Numbered from the stretch's first letter, positions 47,168 to 57,021 are shown. The stretch: 64,000 bases of DNA from Pyxidicoccus sp. MSG2 (GCF_026626705.1 NZ_JAPNKC010000001.1:3410001-3474000), one strand, 5' to 3'. The notes: generated from the letters alone by a model not told the origin. Translations and numbers: made by a program.

Positions 47168-47758
47168 ATGCGAGTGACGAACGGGTCGCTGCTGATGATC
47201 ACCGGAGCGTGGGTCCTCGTTCTGCTGGGCCTCCGGGTGCTCTTCCAGTCGCGACCGTCCACCCGGCTACCGGAGGTGCTGCGCCCCTTCGCGCAGGGCG
47301 CGGACCACGTGGACGTGAAGACGGTGGAGTCGGAAGCCACGCTGCGCGAGTTCCTCGCGGGCCTGATGTCGTACCAGCCGGCGTGGGTGACGGCCCTGTA
47401 CGGCGTGCGCGCCGTCTTCGTGCGGCTGCTGGGGATGCGCCAGCACGGCCTGCCCCGGCCCCAGCACCTGCGGCCGGAGGACATCCCGATGACTCCGGGC
47501 AGCGCGGCCGCGTTCTTCACGGTGCGCCACGCCGAGGAGGAGCACGTCTGGGTCGTGGCCGTGGCGGACAAGCACCTGGAGGCCACGCTGGCCGTCGTCG
47601 TGGAGCCAGAGCCCACCGGGGGCCCGCGGCGGCGCTTCCACGTCGTGACGCTGGTGCACTACCGGAACTGGGCCGGGCCCGTGTACTTCAACGTCATCCG
47701 GCCCTTCCACCACCTCGTCGTCGGCGGCATGGCCCGCAAGGCGGCGAGCGTCGGGTGA
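47168..47758 (+). CDS. DUF2867 family protein
   Basis: 196 aa from ATG 47168. An N-terminal hydrophobic segment (LLMITGAWVLVLLGLRVLF) suggests a membrane anchor. The remainder is alpha/beta, with VVAVADKHLEATLAVVVEPE and VVTLVHYRNWAGPVYFNVIR, the core of the DUF2867 family. Function unknown. Expressed from a promoter controlled by the TetR protein, which is a common arrangement for stress- or toxin-responsive genes. Convergent with the downstream hydrolase gene, 6 bp apart. Confidence 0.75.
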   Translation: MRVTNGSLLMITGAWVLVLLGLRVLFQSRPSTRLPEVLRPFAQGADHVDVKTVESEATLREFLAGLMSYQPAWVTALYGVRAVFVRLLGMRQHGLPRPQHLRPEDIPMTPGSAAAFFTVRHAEEEHVWVVAVADKHLEATLAVVVEPEPTGGPRRRFHVVTLVHYRNWAGPVYFNVIRPFHHLVVGGMARKAASVG

Positions 47759-47764
47759 CAGGAC

Positions 47765-49096
47765 TCAGGGAGGCAGCCCCACCGCGAGAACGTCGCGCAG
47801 CTGGGCGGCCGTGTACTGCGTCCCCCAGAGGGCGTTGACCACCGCCGTCACCCAGTCCGCGCCGCCCACCACCTTGCCGGTGGACGGCTCGAACAAGAAC
47901 ACGCGCGGGTCCATGAGCTCGCGGAGCAGGGGCGCCACGGCCCGCACGTCACTGCCAATCCACTGCAACACGCGCACGTCCCACAACCAGGTCGCCAGCG
48001 TCACCTCCGTGAAGGGGACGATGAGGAACTGGGTGGGGCGGCCCAGGTCCGTCAGCAGGTGCCCCAGGCTCACCGTCTCGACGACGCTCCAGTACGTGGA
48101 GACCAGCGGGCCGTGCGAGAGGTCCCGGCTGTTCCAATCCACGGGGTCCCAGTGCTGGAAGTAGAGCGGCGTCACGCGCGGCCCCGCCAGGGCCGCCAGC
48201 GTCTGGGTCTGCTCCACCGGCACGAGGGTGTCCCAGTCCTCGTGGAGCACCAGGAAGGGAACGCTCAACGTCGACGCCAGGTGCTCGCGCGTCCACCGGC
48301 CGTAGTCCGTGCCCGGGCCGCCCGGAGGCCCGCCGGTGGTGGCGAAGACGCGGCGCAGGTAGGGCTCGAAGAACGTCGCGTACTGCCCGAGCCGCGTGGG
48401 GTCCGTCACCCGCGAGGGGAGGACGTTGAAGAGGTAGTCCACCTCCCGCGCGAAGTCGGAGAGCGGGAAGAGGGCCACGCCCACGCGAGGACGGGATTCG
48501 GCCGGCGCATCCACCGCGGCGTAGAGCGCCTCGAAGCCGCCCCACGAGCCGCCGTGGATGCCGATGCGCGAGCGGTCCACGCCCGGTGCCTGCGCGAGGA
48601 AGCGCATCCCCGCGTGCATGTCGTCCCGGTCGTTCTGGATGTCTCCGCCTGCGTAGAAGCGGCCGAAGACGGCCAGCACTCCGAAGTCGTGGAACAGGTA
48701 GTAGAAGGCCTCCGCCGCGATGGAGTCGGGAGGGGCGAGCGCGTAGGCGATGGACGAGGAGCCCGCGTGGTAGTGCGGCTCGCTGTCGTCGGGGTGGATG
48801 CCGTTCCCTCGCGCGGCCCACTTCGCGTCCACCGCCTCCCCCGTCCAGGAGATGCCGTCGTAGGGGCGCGTGAGCATCATCGTGGGCGAGACGCCCGGCT
48901 GGCGGGGCGGGAACCACTGGGCATACGTGGCCGCCTTGCCGGGCTCCTGGAGCCGCAGGAGCTGGTACGGCCACACCTGGTCCCCGAACACGGCGTGCCC
49001 CGTGCCGAGCACCGTCACCCCGAGGTCTCCATCAGCCGCGAAGGCGGGCCGACCCACGAGGGTCAGCCCCAGCAACGTCAGTAGGAAGAAGCGCAT
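47765..49096 (-). CDS. Exported alpha/beta hydrolase, prolyl-oligopeptidase-like
   Basis: 443 aa. Signal peptide FLLTLLGLTLVGRPAFA. The hydrolase core contains FYYLFHDFGVLAVFGRFYAG, the nucleophile elbow IGIHGGSWGGFEAL (Ser near residue 186), FLVLHEDWDTLVPVEQTQTL (Asp) and a later SHGPL His candidate. The elbow GGSWGG matches S9-type peptidases. It lacks the propeller domain, so it is a single-domain secreted hydrolase, possibly an esterase or dipeptidyl peptidase-like enzyme. The isoaspartyl peptidase gene lies 52 bp upstream on the same strand. Confidence 0.82.
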   Translation of the reverse strand: MRFFLLTLLGLTLVGRPAFAADGDLGVTVLGTGHAVFGDQVWPYQLLRLQEPGKAATYAQWFPPRQPGVSPTMMLTRPYDGISWTGEAVDAKWAARGNGIHPDDSEPHYHAGSSSIAYALAPPDSIAAEAFYYLFHDFGVLAVFGRFYAGGDIQNDRDDMHAGMRFLAQAPGVDRSRIGIHGGSWGGFEALYAAVDAPAESRPRVGVALFPLSDFAREVDYLFNVLPSRVTDPTRLGQYATFFEPYLRRVFATTGGPPGGPGTDYGRWTREHLASTLSVPFLVLHEDWDTLVPVEQTQTLAALAGPRVTPLYFQHWDPVDWNSRDLSHGPLVSTYWSVVETVSLGHLLTDLGRPTQFLIVPFTEVTLATWLWDVRVLQWIGSDVRAVAPLLRELMDPRVFLFEPSTGKVVGGADWVTAVVNALWGTQYTAAQLRDVLAVGLPP

Positions 49097-49148
49097 GCCG
49101 CTTCAGACACGGCCGAGGCCTTTTCGTGAAAGCGGGGCGCGCGGATTC

Positions 49149-50264
49149 CTACTTCGCTTCGATGGGCGACGGTCCGTCCTTGAAGATGGCCACCTGCGGC
49201 TCGCCGTCCTCGCCGATGTAGCCGCGGTACATGCCGCTGGAGTTGAAGGGCGTGGTGACGTTGCCCTGGCTGTCCATGGCGATGACGCCGCCCTCGCCGT
49301 CGACCTTCTTCAGCACGTCGTTGATGACGACGTCGGCGGCCTCGGACAGGGGCAGCCGCTGGTACTCCACGCGGGCGCAGATGTCGCGCGCCACGGTGTA
49401 GCGGATGAAGAACTCGCCATGGCCGGTGGCGGAGACAGCGCAGCCCGGGTCGGCATAGGTGCCGGCGCCGATGATGGGCGCGTCGCCCACGCGGCCGAAG
49501 CGCTTGTTCGTCATACCTCCGGTGGACGTGCCCGCCGCGAGGTTGCCGGCCTGGTCCAGCGCCACCGCGCCCACGGTGCCGAACTTGTGGTCCCCCGTCA
49601 CCGGGTCAAACCCGGGCTGAAGAGAAGACGACGGCTGCGTGCTGCGCTCGGCCTGCAGTGCGCGCTGGAGCGCCTGCCAGCGCTCCTCCGTGTAGAAGTA
49701 CTTCGGGTCCACCAATTCCACGCCCTGCGTCTTCGCGAAGGCCTCGGCGCCGTCGCCCACCATCATCACGTGCGGCGACTTCTCCATCACCGCCCGGGCC
49801 AGGTTGATGGGATTCTTCACGCGGCGCAGGCCCGCCACCGCGCCGGCCATGCGCGTCTTGCCGTCCATGATGGCGGCGTCCAATTCGTTGACGCCGTCAT
49901 GGTTGAAGACGGCGCCCTTGCCCGCGTTGAAGAGCGGCGAGTCCTCCAGCACGCGGATGGAGGCGCCCACCGCGTCCAGGCTGCTGCCGCCCTTCGCGAG
50001 CACGGCATGGCCAGCCTGGAGCGCCTGGGTGAGCGCGGCGCGGACCGCGGCCTCGCGCTCGGACGAGAGGTGATCCCGGTCGATGACGCCCGCTCCGCCG
50101 TGGATGACGATGCCCCACTTCGGCTTCACCGCGGGTTTGTCGTTCGTGGAGAGCTGGGACTCCTTCACCCGGGTGGACTCGACGCTGGTGCAGCCCATGG
50201 GGCCGAAGAGCAGCGCGGCGCCCGCGAGCAGGCCACGGTGAAGGGGAGAGAGCGAGGCGAACAT
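49149..50264 (-). CDS. Isoaspartyl peptidase/L-asparaginase lipoprotein (Ntn hydrolase)
   Basis: 371 aa from ATG 50264 (GGAGG upstream). Unlike usual members it begins with a lipoprotein signal (LLAGAALLFGPMGCTSVE, lipobox MGC). The family core is WGIVIHGGAGVI near residue 50, FNAGKGAVFNHDGVNELDAA, and the autocleavage site DHKFGTVGAVALD with nucleophile T230. TSTGGMTNKRFGRVGDAPII is the substrate/glycine loop. Such enzymes cleave isoaspartyl dipeptides and asparagine; a surface or periplasmic location is unusual and may serve peptide scavenging. Confidence 0.9.
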   Translation of the reverse strand: MFASLSPLHRGLLAGAALLFGPMGCTSVESTRVKESQLSTNDKPAVKPKWGIVIHGGAGVIDRDHLSSEREAAVRAALTQALQAGHAVLAKGGSSLDAVGASIRVLEDSPLFNAGKGAVFNHDGVNELDAAIMDGKTRMAGAVAGLRRVKNPINLARAVMEKSPHVMMVGDGAEAFAKTQGVELVDPKYFYTEERWQALQRALQAERSTQPSSSLQPGFDPVTGDHKFGTVGAVALDQAGNLAAGTSTGGMTNKRFGRVGDAPIIGAGTYADPGCAVSATGHGEFFIRYTVARDICARVEYQRLPLSEAADVVINDVLKKVDGEGGVIAMDSQGNVTTPFNSSGMYRGYIGEDGEPQVAIFKDGPSPIEAK

Positions 50265-50531
50265 TCGGGGACCTCCGGGAGCATCCGAGGGGACGAGACC
50301 GCGCGTCATCAACCGAAACCGCTGGGCAGGAGCGCATTGGCGTGTACGGCCTCCCACCGGCTCGCCGGGTCGGTAGCACGCCCACCAGGGAGGCACAACG
50401 CCCCAGCCACGCGAGCCGCGTGGACGGCGGGAGAAGGGCCTCCCTGCCCGCCCCCTCCTCCATTCACGGACCCGCCGGTCATGCACAGGGTCAGTAACGA
50501 CAACCTTCCTTCCGGATGACAGGGGCGAGAG

Positions 50532-51200
50532 ATGAAGAAGCTCAAGGGGCTGCGAGTGGCCGTGCTGGCGGCGGATGGCTTCGAGCAGGTGGAGCTGACG
50601 CTTCCCGTCAAGAAGCTGGAGCGCGAGGGCGCGGACGTGACGATTGTCTCGCTCCATCCGGGGAAGATTCGGGGGATGAACCACCTGTCCCCCGGGAAGA
50701 GGGTCGACGTGGACGCGACGCTCCACGAGGTGAAGGCCGCGGACTATGACGCGGTGCTCATCCCCGGCGGCCTCGTGAATCCAGACACCCTGCGGCAGAG
50801 CGCGCTGGCGCAGGACTTCGTGCGCGACGCGGACACGCTGGATTTGCCCATGGCCATCATCTGCCACGGCCCGTGGCTGCTGGTGTCCGCGGGCCTCATC
50901 GAGGGACGCAAGGTCGCCTCGTGGCCGGGCATCCGGGACGACGTGAAGAACGCAGGGGGAGAGTGGGTGGACGCGCCCGCCATCCGAGACCGCAACTGGG
51001 TATCCAGTCCGAGCCCGCAGCACATGCTCGCGTTCCTCAACGGCATGGTGGAGCTGTTCGCGGAGAAGATGCCGGAGGTGGCGGCACGCGTCCCGGCCCA
51101 CGTCGAGGCGCCCCGGAAGCGGTGGCCGAAGCTGCTCGCGGGGAGCCTGGCCACGGCGGCGCTCGGCGTGGGCGCGCGAAGGCTGGCGGCACTGCGCTGA
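50532..51200 (+). CDS. DJ-1/PfpI family protein
   Basis: 222 aa. DJ-1/PfpI core (1-180): RVAVLAADGFEQVELTLPVK with Glu18, and the nucleophile elbow AIICHGPWLLV with Cys111. YDAVLIPGGLVNPDTLR is the conserved flanking loop. Members act as glyoxalase/deglycase-type or chaperone-like stress proteins. The last 30 residues add a hydrophobic segment (LLAGSLATAALGVGARRL) not typical of the family, possibly a membrane tail. It ends in a hairpin shared with the SUF operon. Confidence 0.88.
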   Translation: MKKLKGLRVAVLAADGFEQVELTLPVKKLEREGADVTIVSLHPGKIRGMNHLSPGKRVDVDATLHEVKAADYDAVLIPGGLVNPDTLRQSALAQDFVRDADTLDLPMAIICHGPWLLVSAGLIEGRKVASWPGIRDDVKNAGGEWVDAPAIRDRNWVSSPSPQHMLAFLNGMVELFAEKMPEVAARVPAHVEAPRKRWPKLLAGSLATAALGVGARRLAALR

Positions 51201-51215
51201 CGCGGACAGCGGCAA

Positions 51216-51236
51216 AGGCCCGGCACCACCGGGCCT
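51216..51236. terminator. Hairpin between the DJ-1 gene and the SUF operon
   Basis: AGGCCCGG (51216-51223) pairs with CCGGGCCT (51229-51236), five-base loop. On the minus strand it is followed by TTTGCC; it probably ends the SUF operon. Confidence 0.65.
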
Positions 51237-51242
51237 GGGCCG

Positions 51243-51794
51243 TCACATCCAACCGAGCTGAAGCTTCGCCACGTCCGTCATGCGGTCCTGGCTCCACGGC
51301 GGGTCCCACACCAGGTCGATGTTGGCTTCCTTCACGCCGGGCACGGAGGACACCTTCTGGCGCACGTCGTCCACCAGCACCGGGCCCATGCCGCAGCCGG
51401 GCGCCGTCAGCGTCATCTGGATGTCCACGCGCTGCCCACCCTCCGGCAGCGGCTCCGCCTTGCACGCGTACACCAGGCCCAGCTCCACGATGTTCACCGG
51501 AATCTCCGGGTCATACACCGTGCGCAGCTGCTCCCAGACCTGCTCCTCGTTGAAGGTGCCGTCGTCCGCGGCGGCCTTCTCCTTCGGCGCGTACTCCTCG
51601 CCGAGCGCGCCGCCGTCCTTCTCGTCGATGCGGAAGAGCTGGCCGTACGGGTCCTGCACGGTGATGTTGCCGCCGAGCGTCTGCATCACCCGCAGCTCCG
51701 CGCCCGCCGGCAGCATCACCCGGTCTCCACTGGGGATGATGGTGGCGGACACGTCCTGCCCCAGCACCGCGGTCATTCCTCTCATGGTGCTCAT
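51243..51794 (-). CDS. sufT: SUF-associated assembly factor SufT (DUF59/MIP18 type)
   Basis: 183 aa. Residues about 80-180 are a MIP18/DUF59 domain (VYDPEIPVNIVELGLVYACK; MTLTAPGCGMGPVLVDDVRQ) with its conserved DPE and a Cys in TAPGCGM. The first 75 residues are an extra N-terminal domain typical of SufT. It assists maturation or transfer of Fe-S clusters. Last gene of the operon, 7 bp after sufU. Confidence 0.9.
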   Translation of the reverse strand: MSTMRGMTAVLGQDVSATIIPSGDRVMLPAGAELRVMQTLGGNITVQDPYGQLFRIDEKDGGALGEEYAPKEKAAADDGTFNEEQVWEQLRTVYDPEIPVNIVELGLVYACKAEPLPEGGQRVDIQMTLTAPGCGMGPVLVDDVRQKVSSVPGVKEANIDLVWDPPWSQDRMTDVAKLQLGWM

Positions 51795-51801
51795 CCCTTC
51801 C

Positions 51802-52254
51802 CTACTCCGTGGACACGGCCTCGCCGCGTCCCTCCAGCGCCGCGCGCAGCGTGTGCCACGCGAGGCTCGCGCACTTCACCCGGGCCGGGAACTCGCTCAC
51901 TCCGGACAGCACCGCCAGCTTCCCCAGCGCGTCCACGTCCACGCCCTCCGGCCCCTCCGTCACCAGCTTGTGCACCCGCTCGAAGAGGGCCTCGGCTTCC
52001 GCGCGCGTCTTGTCCTTCACCGCCCCCGTCATCAGCGACGCGGACGCCTTGGAAATCGCGCAGCCCTGCCCCTGGAAGCCGATGTCGCGGATGACGTCGC
52101 CCTCCACCTTCAGCGTCACCGAGAGCTGGTCGCCACACAGCGGGTTGTGCCCCGCCGCCTCGCGGTTGTGACCCTCCACCACGCGGTAGTTGCGCGGCCG
52201 CTTGGAGTGCTCCAGGACGACCTCTTGATAGAGGTCCGACAGGTCCGAGCTCAC
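51802..52254 (-). CDS. sufU: SufU sulfur-transfer protein
   Basis: 150 aa from GTG 52254 overlapping the sufS stop (GTGA). Three conserved Cys: C40 (HNPLCGDQ), C65 (GQGCAISKAS) and C128 (RVKCASLAW), with the Asp of CGDQ. This pattern is that of the zinc-containing SufU that receives sulfur from SufS. It takes the place of SufE, which is absent from the operon. Confidence 0.95.
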   Translation of the reverse strand: MSSDLSDLYQEVVLEHSKRPRNYRVVEGHNREAAGHNPLCGDQLSVTLKVEGDVIRDIGFQGQGCAISKASASLMTGAVKDKTRAEAEALFERVHKLVTEGPEGVDVDALGKLAVLSGVSEFPARVKCASLAWHTLRAALEGRGEAVSTE

Positions 52255-53474
52255 TTGAACACCTCCAGCACCTTGTGCAGCCCGCGGACGAGCGCGTCCA
52301 CGTCCTCCGTCGTGTTGTAGAGCGCCAGCGACGCCCGCGACGTGGCCGGCACCTTGAAGTACTGCATCACCGGCTGCGCGCAGTGGTGCCCCGTGCGGAT
52401 GCAGATGCCCTCGCGGTCCAGAATCGTCCCCACGTCGTGCGGGTGGATGTCCTCGAGGAGGAACGACAGCACGGCCGACTTCTCGCGCGCGGTGCCGACG
52501 ATGCGCAGCCCCGGCACCGACTCCAGCGCCTTCGTTGCGTACGCCAGCAGTTCCTGGTCGTGCGCCGCGACGTTCGCCATCCCCAGCGCCTCCAGGTACT
52601 CGATGGCCGCCGCGAGCCCCACCGCGCCCGCCAGGTCTGGCGTGCCGGCCTCGAAGCGGTGCGGCACCCGGTTGTAGGTCACCTTCTCCATGGTGACGGA
52701 GAGGATCATGTCCCCGCCGCCCTGGTACGGAGGCAACGGCTCCAGGCGCTCCAGGCGGCCGTACAGCACGCCGATGCCCGTGGGGCCGAACATCTTGTGC
52801 CCGCTGAAGGCGTAGAAGTCGCAGCCCAGGTCCTGCACGTCCACCGGGAAGTGCGTCACCGCCTGCGCCCCGTCCACCAGCACGGGGATGCCCTTCGCGT
52901 GCGCCCGGCGAGTGAGCTCCTTCACCGGCACCACCGTGCCCAGCGCGTTGGACACGTGCGTCACCGCGAGGATGCGCGTGCGCTCCGTCATCAGCGCGTC
53001 CACCGCGTCCAGCTTCAATTCGCCACGCTCATCCACCGGGATGACCTTCAGCACGGCGCCGGTCTGCTCGCACAACATCCGCCAGGGGACGATGTTGGCG
53101 TGGTGCTCGATGTGCGTGATGAGGACTTCATCCCCCCGGCCCAGGTGCTTGCGGCCGTACGTCTGCGCCACCAGGTTGATGGCCTCGGTGGTGCCGCGCA
53201 CGAAGATGATTTCCTTCGCGTCGCGGGCGTTGATGAAGCGGCGCACCGTCTCGCGCGCGCCCTCGTAGGCCTCGGTGGCGCGCTCGGAGAGCACGTGGAC
53301 GCCACGGTGCACGTTGGCGTTGTCGTGCTGGTAGAAGCGGACGATGGAGTCGATGACCGACTGAGGCTTCTGCGAGGTGGCCGCGCTGTCCAGGTACACC
53401 AGCGGCCGGCCCCGCACCTCCTGCCGGAGGATGGGGAAGTCGGCGCGAACCTTCTGCACGTCGAAACCGCTCAT
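52251..53474 (-). CDS. sufS: Cysteine desulfurase SufS
   Basis: 407 aa, class V aminotransferase fold. PLP Lys is K227 in FSGHKMFGPTGIGVLYG; the active Cys is C365 in RTGHHCAQPVM. VDGAQAVTHFPVDVQDLGCD carries the PLP-contacting Asp. It removes sulfur from cysteine and passes it to SufU. Both ends overlap the neighbours by 4 bp. Confidence 0.97.
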   Translation of the reverse strand: MSGFDVQKVRADFPILRQEVRGRPLVYLDSAATSQKPQSVIDSIVRFYQHDNANVHRGVHVLSERATEAYEGARETVRRFINARDAKEIIFVRGTTEAINLVAQTYGRKHLGRGDEVLITHIEHHANIVPWRMLCEQTGAVLKVIPVDERGELKLDAVDALMTERTRILAVTHVSNALGTVVPVKELTRRAHAKGIPVLVDGAQAVTHFPVDVQDLGCDFYAFSGHKMFGPTGIGVLYGRLERLEPLPPYQGGGDMILSVTMEKVTYNRVPHRFEAGTPDLAGAVGLAAAIEYLEALGMANVAAHDQELLAYATKALESVPGLRIVGTAREKSAVLSFLLEDIHPHDVGTILDREGICIRTGHHCAQPVMQYFKVPATSRASLALYNTTEDVDALVRGLHKVLEVFK

Positions 53475-54793
53475 GCCCGCACCTCACGCCGGGCCGCGCC
53501 CGGCAGCTTCAGGGCCAGCAGGCCCTCCACACTGTCCCGCACCGGCCCCGCCGGCACCGCGTCCACCACCTCGCGGGCAAAGGCATACGTGAGCAACCGC
53601 TCGGCCTCGGCCTGGGGAATGCCGCGCGAGCGCAGGTAGAACAGCGCCCCCGCGTCCAGCCGCCCCACCGCCGCGCCGTGCGCGCACTTCACGTCGTCCG
53701 CCAGGATTTCCAATTGGGGCCGTGCGTCCGCCTGCGCCGACTCGGACAGGAGCAGGTTGCGGTTCTGTTGCCGCGAGTCCGTGCGCTGCGCGTCCGGCCG
53801 CACCCGGATGAGCCCGTGGAACGTGCCGCGCGACTTGTCGTCCAGCACGCCCTTGTACAGCTCGCGGCTGGTGCAGCGGGGCACCGCGTGGTCCAGCGCC
53901 GTGCGGTTGTCCAGGTGCTGCGTGCCCCGGCCCACGTAGAGACCATTGAGCGTGGCGTCTCCGCCCTCGCCCGCGAAGGCCGAGTGCACCTCGTTGCGAG
54001 ACAGCGCGCCGCCGAAGGAGAAGGCATGCGACGCGAAGCGGCTGTCCCGCCCCTGCCGCACGTGCAGCCCGCTCACGTGCACCGCCGTGTCCGCCTCCGC
54101 CTGGAGCTTGTAGTGGTGCAGGCTGGCGTTGTCCTCCAGCGTCACCTCCGTCACCGCGTTGGTGAAGGTGGCGCCAGCGCCGACGCCCGCGTACGTCTCC
54201 ACCAGCGTCGCCTCGCTGCTCTCACCCGCGAGCACCAGGATGCGCGGGCTCGCCAGCACTGGCGAGTCTCCACGCGTGAGGAAGAGGAGCTGCACCGGCA
54301 CCTCGCTCACCGTGCCCGGGGCCAGCCGCAAGAGCGCGCCGTCCTCCAGCAGGGCCGCGTTGAGCGCGGTGAGCGCTGAGTCACCGGACAGGGCCCGCTG
54401 GCCCAGCACGGACTCCAGCAAGTCACCGTCCTCGCGCAGCGCGTCCCGCAGCGGCTTCAGCGTCAGCCCGCGCGGCAGCCCGGCCACCGACGACAGTTCC
54501 GGCGCCAGCCGCCCGTCCACGAAGACGAGCCGAGGGCCCGGCAGTCCGAGCCGCTCCACCATCGCCGACAGTGCCCCCGGGCCGCGCGCATCGGCGGCCG
54601 GAATGAACATTCCTTCCGCGAGGGGCGCCAGCCGGGTGTACTTCCACGCCTCGTCGCGATTCGTCGGCAGTCCCTGCCGCTCCAGCTGCGCCAGTCCCTC
54701 GGCGCGCACGCGCTTCAGCCACGCCGGCGCGGACGCATCCGCCGCATGGAGGCGCGAAGCCACGTCCAGGTAGTGCGCCAGGGCCGGCGTCAT
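53471..54793 (-). CDS. sufD: Fe-S assembly scaffold protein SufD
   Basis: 440 aa. N-terminal helical part followed by the right-handed beta-helix domain; DVKCAHGAAVGRLDAGALFY is the characteristic C-terminal motif with its conserved CxHG, shared with SufB. It pairs with SufB and SufC as the scaffold complex. ATG 54793 overlaps the sufC stop. Confidence 0.96.
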   Translation of the reverse strand: MTPALAHYLDVASRLHAADASAPAWLKRVRAEGLAQLERQGLPTNRDEAWKYTRLAPLAEGMFIPAADARGPGALSAMVERLGLPGPRLVFVDGRLAPELSSVAGLPRGLTLKPLRDALREDGDLLESVLGQRALSGDSALTALNAALLEDGALLRLAPGTVSEVPVQLLFLTRGDSPVLASPRILVLAGESSEATLVETYAGVGAGATFTNAVTEVTLEDNASLHHYKLQAEADTAVHVSGLHVRQGRDSRFASHAFSFGGALSRNEVHSAFAGEGGDATLNGLYVGRGTQHLDNRTALDHAVPRCTSRELYKGVLDDKSRGTFHGLIRVRPDAQRTDSRQQNRNLLLSESAQADARPQLEILADDVKCAHGAAVGRLDAGALFYLRSRGIPQAEAERLLTYAFAREVVDAVPAGPVRDSVEGLLALKLPGAARREVRA

Positions 54794-55581
54794 CGCCGCG
54801 CCTCCCCGCCCTTCGGTGCGCCCGCCTTGCCGTCCTGCAGGCCCAGCCAGCCGTAGCCCTTCTCCTCCAGCTCCAGCGCCAGCTCGCGCCCGCCCGAGCG
54901 GATGATGCGGCCCGCCGCCATGACGTGCACCTTGTCCGGGACGATGTAGTCCAGCAGCCGCTGGTAGTGCGTAATCAGCACCATGCCGCGCTCCGGCGAG
55001 CGCAGCGCATTCACGCCGCCCGCCACCGTGCGCAGCGCGTCGATGTCCAGGCCCGAGTCCGTCTCGTCGAGAATCGCCAGGCGCGGCTCCAGCACCGCCA
55101 TCTGGAAGATTTCGTTCCGCTTCTTCTCGCCGCCGGAGAACCCCTCGTTGACCGAGCGGTTCATGAAGGCCGCGTCGAGCTGCACCAGCTTCGACTTCTC
55201 CCTGGCGAGCTGGAGGAAGTCCATCGCGTCCAGCTCCTCCAGCCCCCGCACCCGGCGCTGCGCGTTGAGCGCGGTGCGCAGGAAGTGCAGGTTGCCCACG
55301 CCTGGAATCTCCACCGGGTACTGGAAGGCGAGGAAGACACCCGACGTGGCGCGCTCCTCGGGCGACAGCCCCAGCAGCGGCTTGCCGTCGAACAGCACCT
55401 CGCCCTGGGTGACTTCGTAGCCGTCACGGCCCGCGAGCACGCTGGCCAGGGTGCTCTTCCCGGAGCCGTTGGGGCCCATGATGGCGTGCACCTCTCCGGG
55501 GCGCACCTCCAGGTCGATGCCCTTGAGGATGTCCTTGCCCGCCACGCGGGCGTGCAGATTGCGAACCGTCAGCAATGCCAT
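54790..55581 (-). CDS. sufC: Fe-S assembly ATPase SufC
   Basis: 263 aa ABC ATPase. Walker A GPNGSGKSTLASVLAG, Q-loop FLAFQYPVEIPGVG, signature NEGFSGGEKKRNEI, Walker B LAILDETDSGLD and the switch His in LITHYQRLLDYI. The signature and the EKKRNE insertion are those of SufC. It powers the SufBCD scaffold. Confidence 0.97.
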   Translation of the reverse strand: MALLTVRNLHARVAGKDILKGIDLEVRPGEVHAIMGPNGSGKSTLASVLAGRDGYEVTQGEVLFDGKPLLGLSPEERATSGVFLAFQYPVEIPGVGNLHFLRTALNAQRRVRGLEELDAMDFLQLAREKSKLVQLDAAFMNRSVNEGFSGGEKKRNEIFQMAVLEPRLAILDETDSGLDIDALRTVAGGVNALRSPERGMVLITHYQRLLDYIVPDKVHVMAAGRIIRSGGRELALELEEKGYGWLGLQDGKAGAPKGGEARR

Positions 55582-55584
55582 GAC

Positions 55585-57021
55585 CTACCCCACACTCCCC
55601 TCGAGGCTCACCCCGAGCAGCTTCTGCGCTTCCACCGCGAACTCCATCGGGAGCTCCTTGAACACCTGGCGGCAGAAGCCGTTGACGATCATCGACACCG
55701 CGTCCTCCTGGGAGATGCCGCGCTGCCGGCAGTAGAAGAGCTGGTCCTCGCCAATCTTCGACGTGGACGCCTCGTGCTCCACCTGCGCGGACGCGTTCTT
55801 CACTTCGATGTACGGCACCGTGTGGGCGCCGCACTTGTCGCCGAGGAGCAACGAGTCGCACTGCGTGTAGTTGCGCGCGTTCTCCGCGCTCTTCAGCACC
55901 TTCACCAGCCCGCGGTACGTGTTCTGCCCGCGCCCCGCGGAGATGCCCTTGGACACGATGGTGCTGCGGGTGTTCTTCCCGATGTGCACCATCTTCGTGC
56001 CGGTGTCCGCCTGCTGCAGGTTGTTGGTGAGCGCCACCGAGTAGAACTCGCCCACCGAGTCATCGCCCTTGAGGATGACGCTCGGGTACTTCCACGTAAT
56101 CGCCGAGCCCGTCTCCACCTGCGTCCACGAAATCTTGGACCCACGGTGCGCAATCCCGCGCTTGGTGACGAAGTTGTAGATGCCGCCCCGCCCCTCGGCG
56201 TCGCCGGGGTACCAGTTCTGCACCGTGGAGTACTTGATGTTGGCGCCGTCCAGCGCCACGAGCTCCACCACCGCCGCGTGCAATTGGTTGGTGTCGCGCT
56301 GGGGCGCGGTGCAGCCCTCCAGGTAGCTCACGATGGCGCCCTCGTCCGCGACGATGAGGGTGCGCTCGAACTGGCCCGTCTCCGCCGCGTTGATGCGGAA
56401 GTACGTGGACAGCTCCATGGGGCAGCGCACGCCCTTCGGCACGTAGACGAACGAGCCGTCGCTGAACACCGCCGAGTTGAGCGCCGCGAAGAAGTTGTCC
56501 GAGTACGGCACCACCGAGCCCAGGTACTTCTTCACCAGCTCCGGGTGCTCGCGCACTGCCTCGGAGAACGAGCAGAAGATGACGCCCGCCTTGGCGAGCT
56601 TGTCCTTGAACGTGGTGGCCACGGACACCGAGTCGAAGACGGCGTCCACCGCGACGTTCTGCATCAGCTTCTGCTCGTGCAGCGGGATGCCGAGCTTCTC
56701 GTAGGTGCGGAGGATTTCCGGGTCGACCTCGTCCAGGCTGCCCTTCTTCGGCTTCTGCTTCGGCGCCGAGTAGTAGCGGATGGCCTGGTAGTCGATGGGG
56801 TTGTACTTCACGGCCTGCCAGTCCGGCTCACGCATGGTGAGCCAGTGGCGGAAGGCCTTGAGGCGCCACTCGAGCATGAAGGCGGGCTCGCCCTTCTTCT
56901 CGGACAGCTGGCGGATGACGTCCTCGCTCAGCCCCGGGGGGAAGGTGTCCGACTCCACCTCGGTGACGAAGCCGGCCTCGTACGGGCGGCGAGTCAATTC
57001 CTGGAGGGTGTCGGTGCTCAT
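55585..57021 (-). CDS. sufB: Fe-S assembly scaffold protein SufB
   Basis: 478 aa from ATG 57021, which overlaps the regulator stop (ATGA). Beta-helix scaffold with [19 protein letters not shown] (conserved Cys), [20 protein letters not shown] (conserved Cys and His) and [20 protein letters not shown]. Full length for the family. Three bases separate it from sufC. Confidence 0.97.
   Translation of the reverse strand: MSTDTLQELTRRPYEAGFVTEVESDTFPPGLSEDVIRQLSEKKGEPAFMLEWRLKAFRHWLTMREPDWQAVKYNPIDYQAIRYYSAPKQKPKKGSLDEVDPEILRTYEKLGIPLHEQKLMQNVAVDAVFDSVSVATTFKDKLAKAGVIFCSFSEAVREHPELVKKYLGSVVPYSDNFFAALNSAVFSDGSFVYVPKGVRCPMELSTYFRINAAETGQFERTLIVADEGAIVSYLEGCTAPQRDTNQLHAAVVELVALDGANIKYSTVQNWYPGDAEGRGGIYNFVTKRGIAHRGSKISWTQVETGSAITWKYPSVILKGDDSVGEFYSVALTNNLQQADTGTKMVHIGKNTRSTIVSKGISAGRGQNTYRGLVKVLKSAENARNYTQCDSLLLGDKCGAHTVPYIEVKNASAQVEHEASTSKIGEDQLFYCRQRGISQEDAVSMIVNGFCRQVFKELPMEFAVEAQKLLGVSLEGSVG

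Noticed and set aside
49149-51215. A longer version of the isoaspartyl peptidase starting near 51215
   Set aside because: The extra 317 codons overlap the DJ-1 gene antisense and have no domain; ATG 50264 has a ribosome site and signal peptide.
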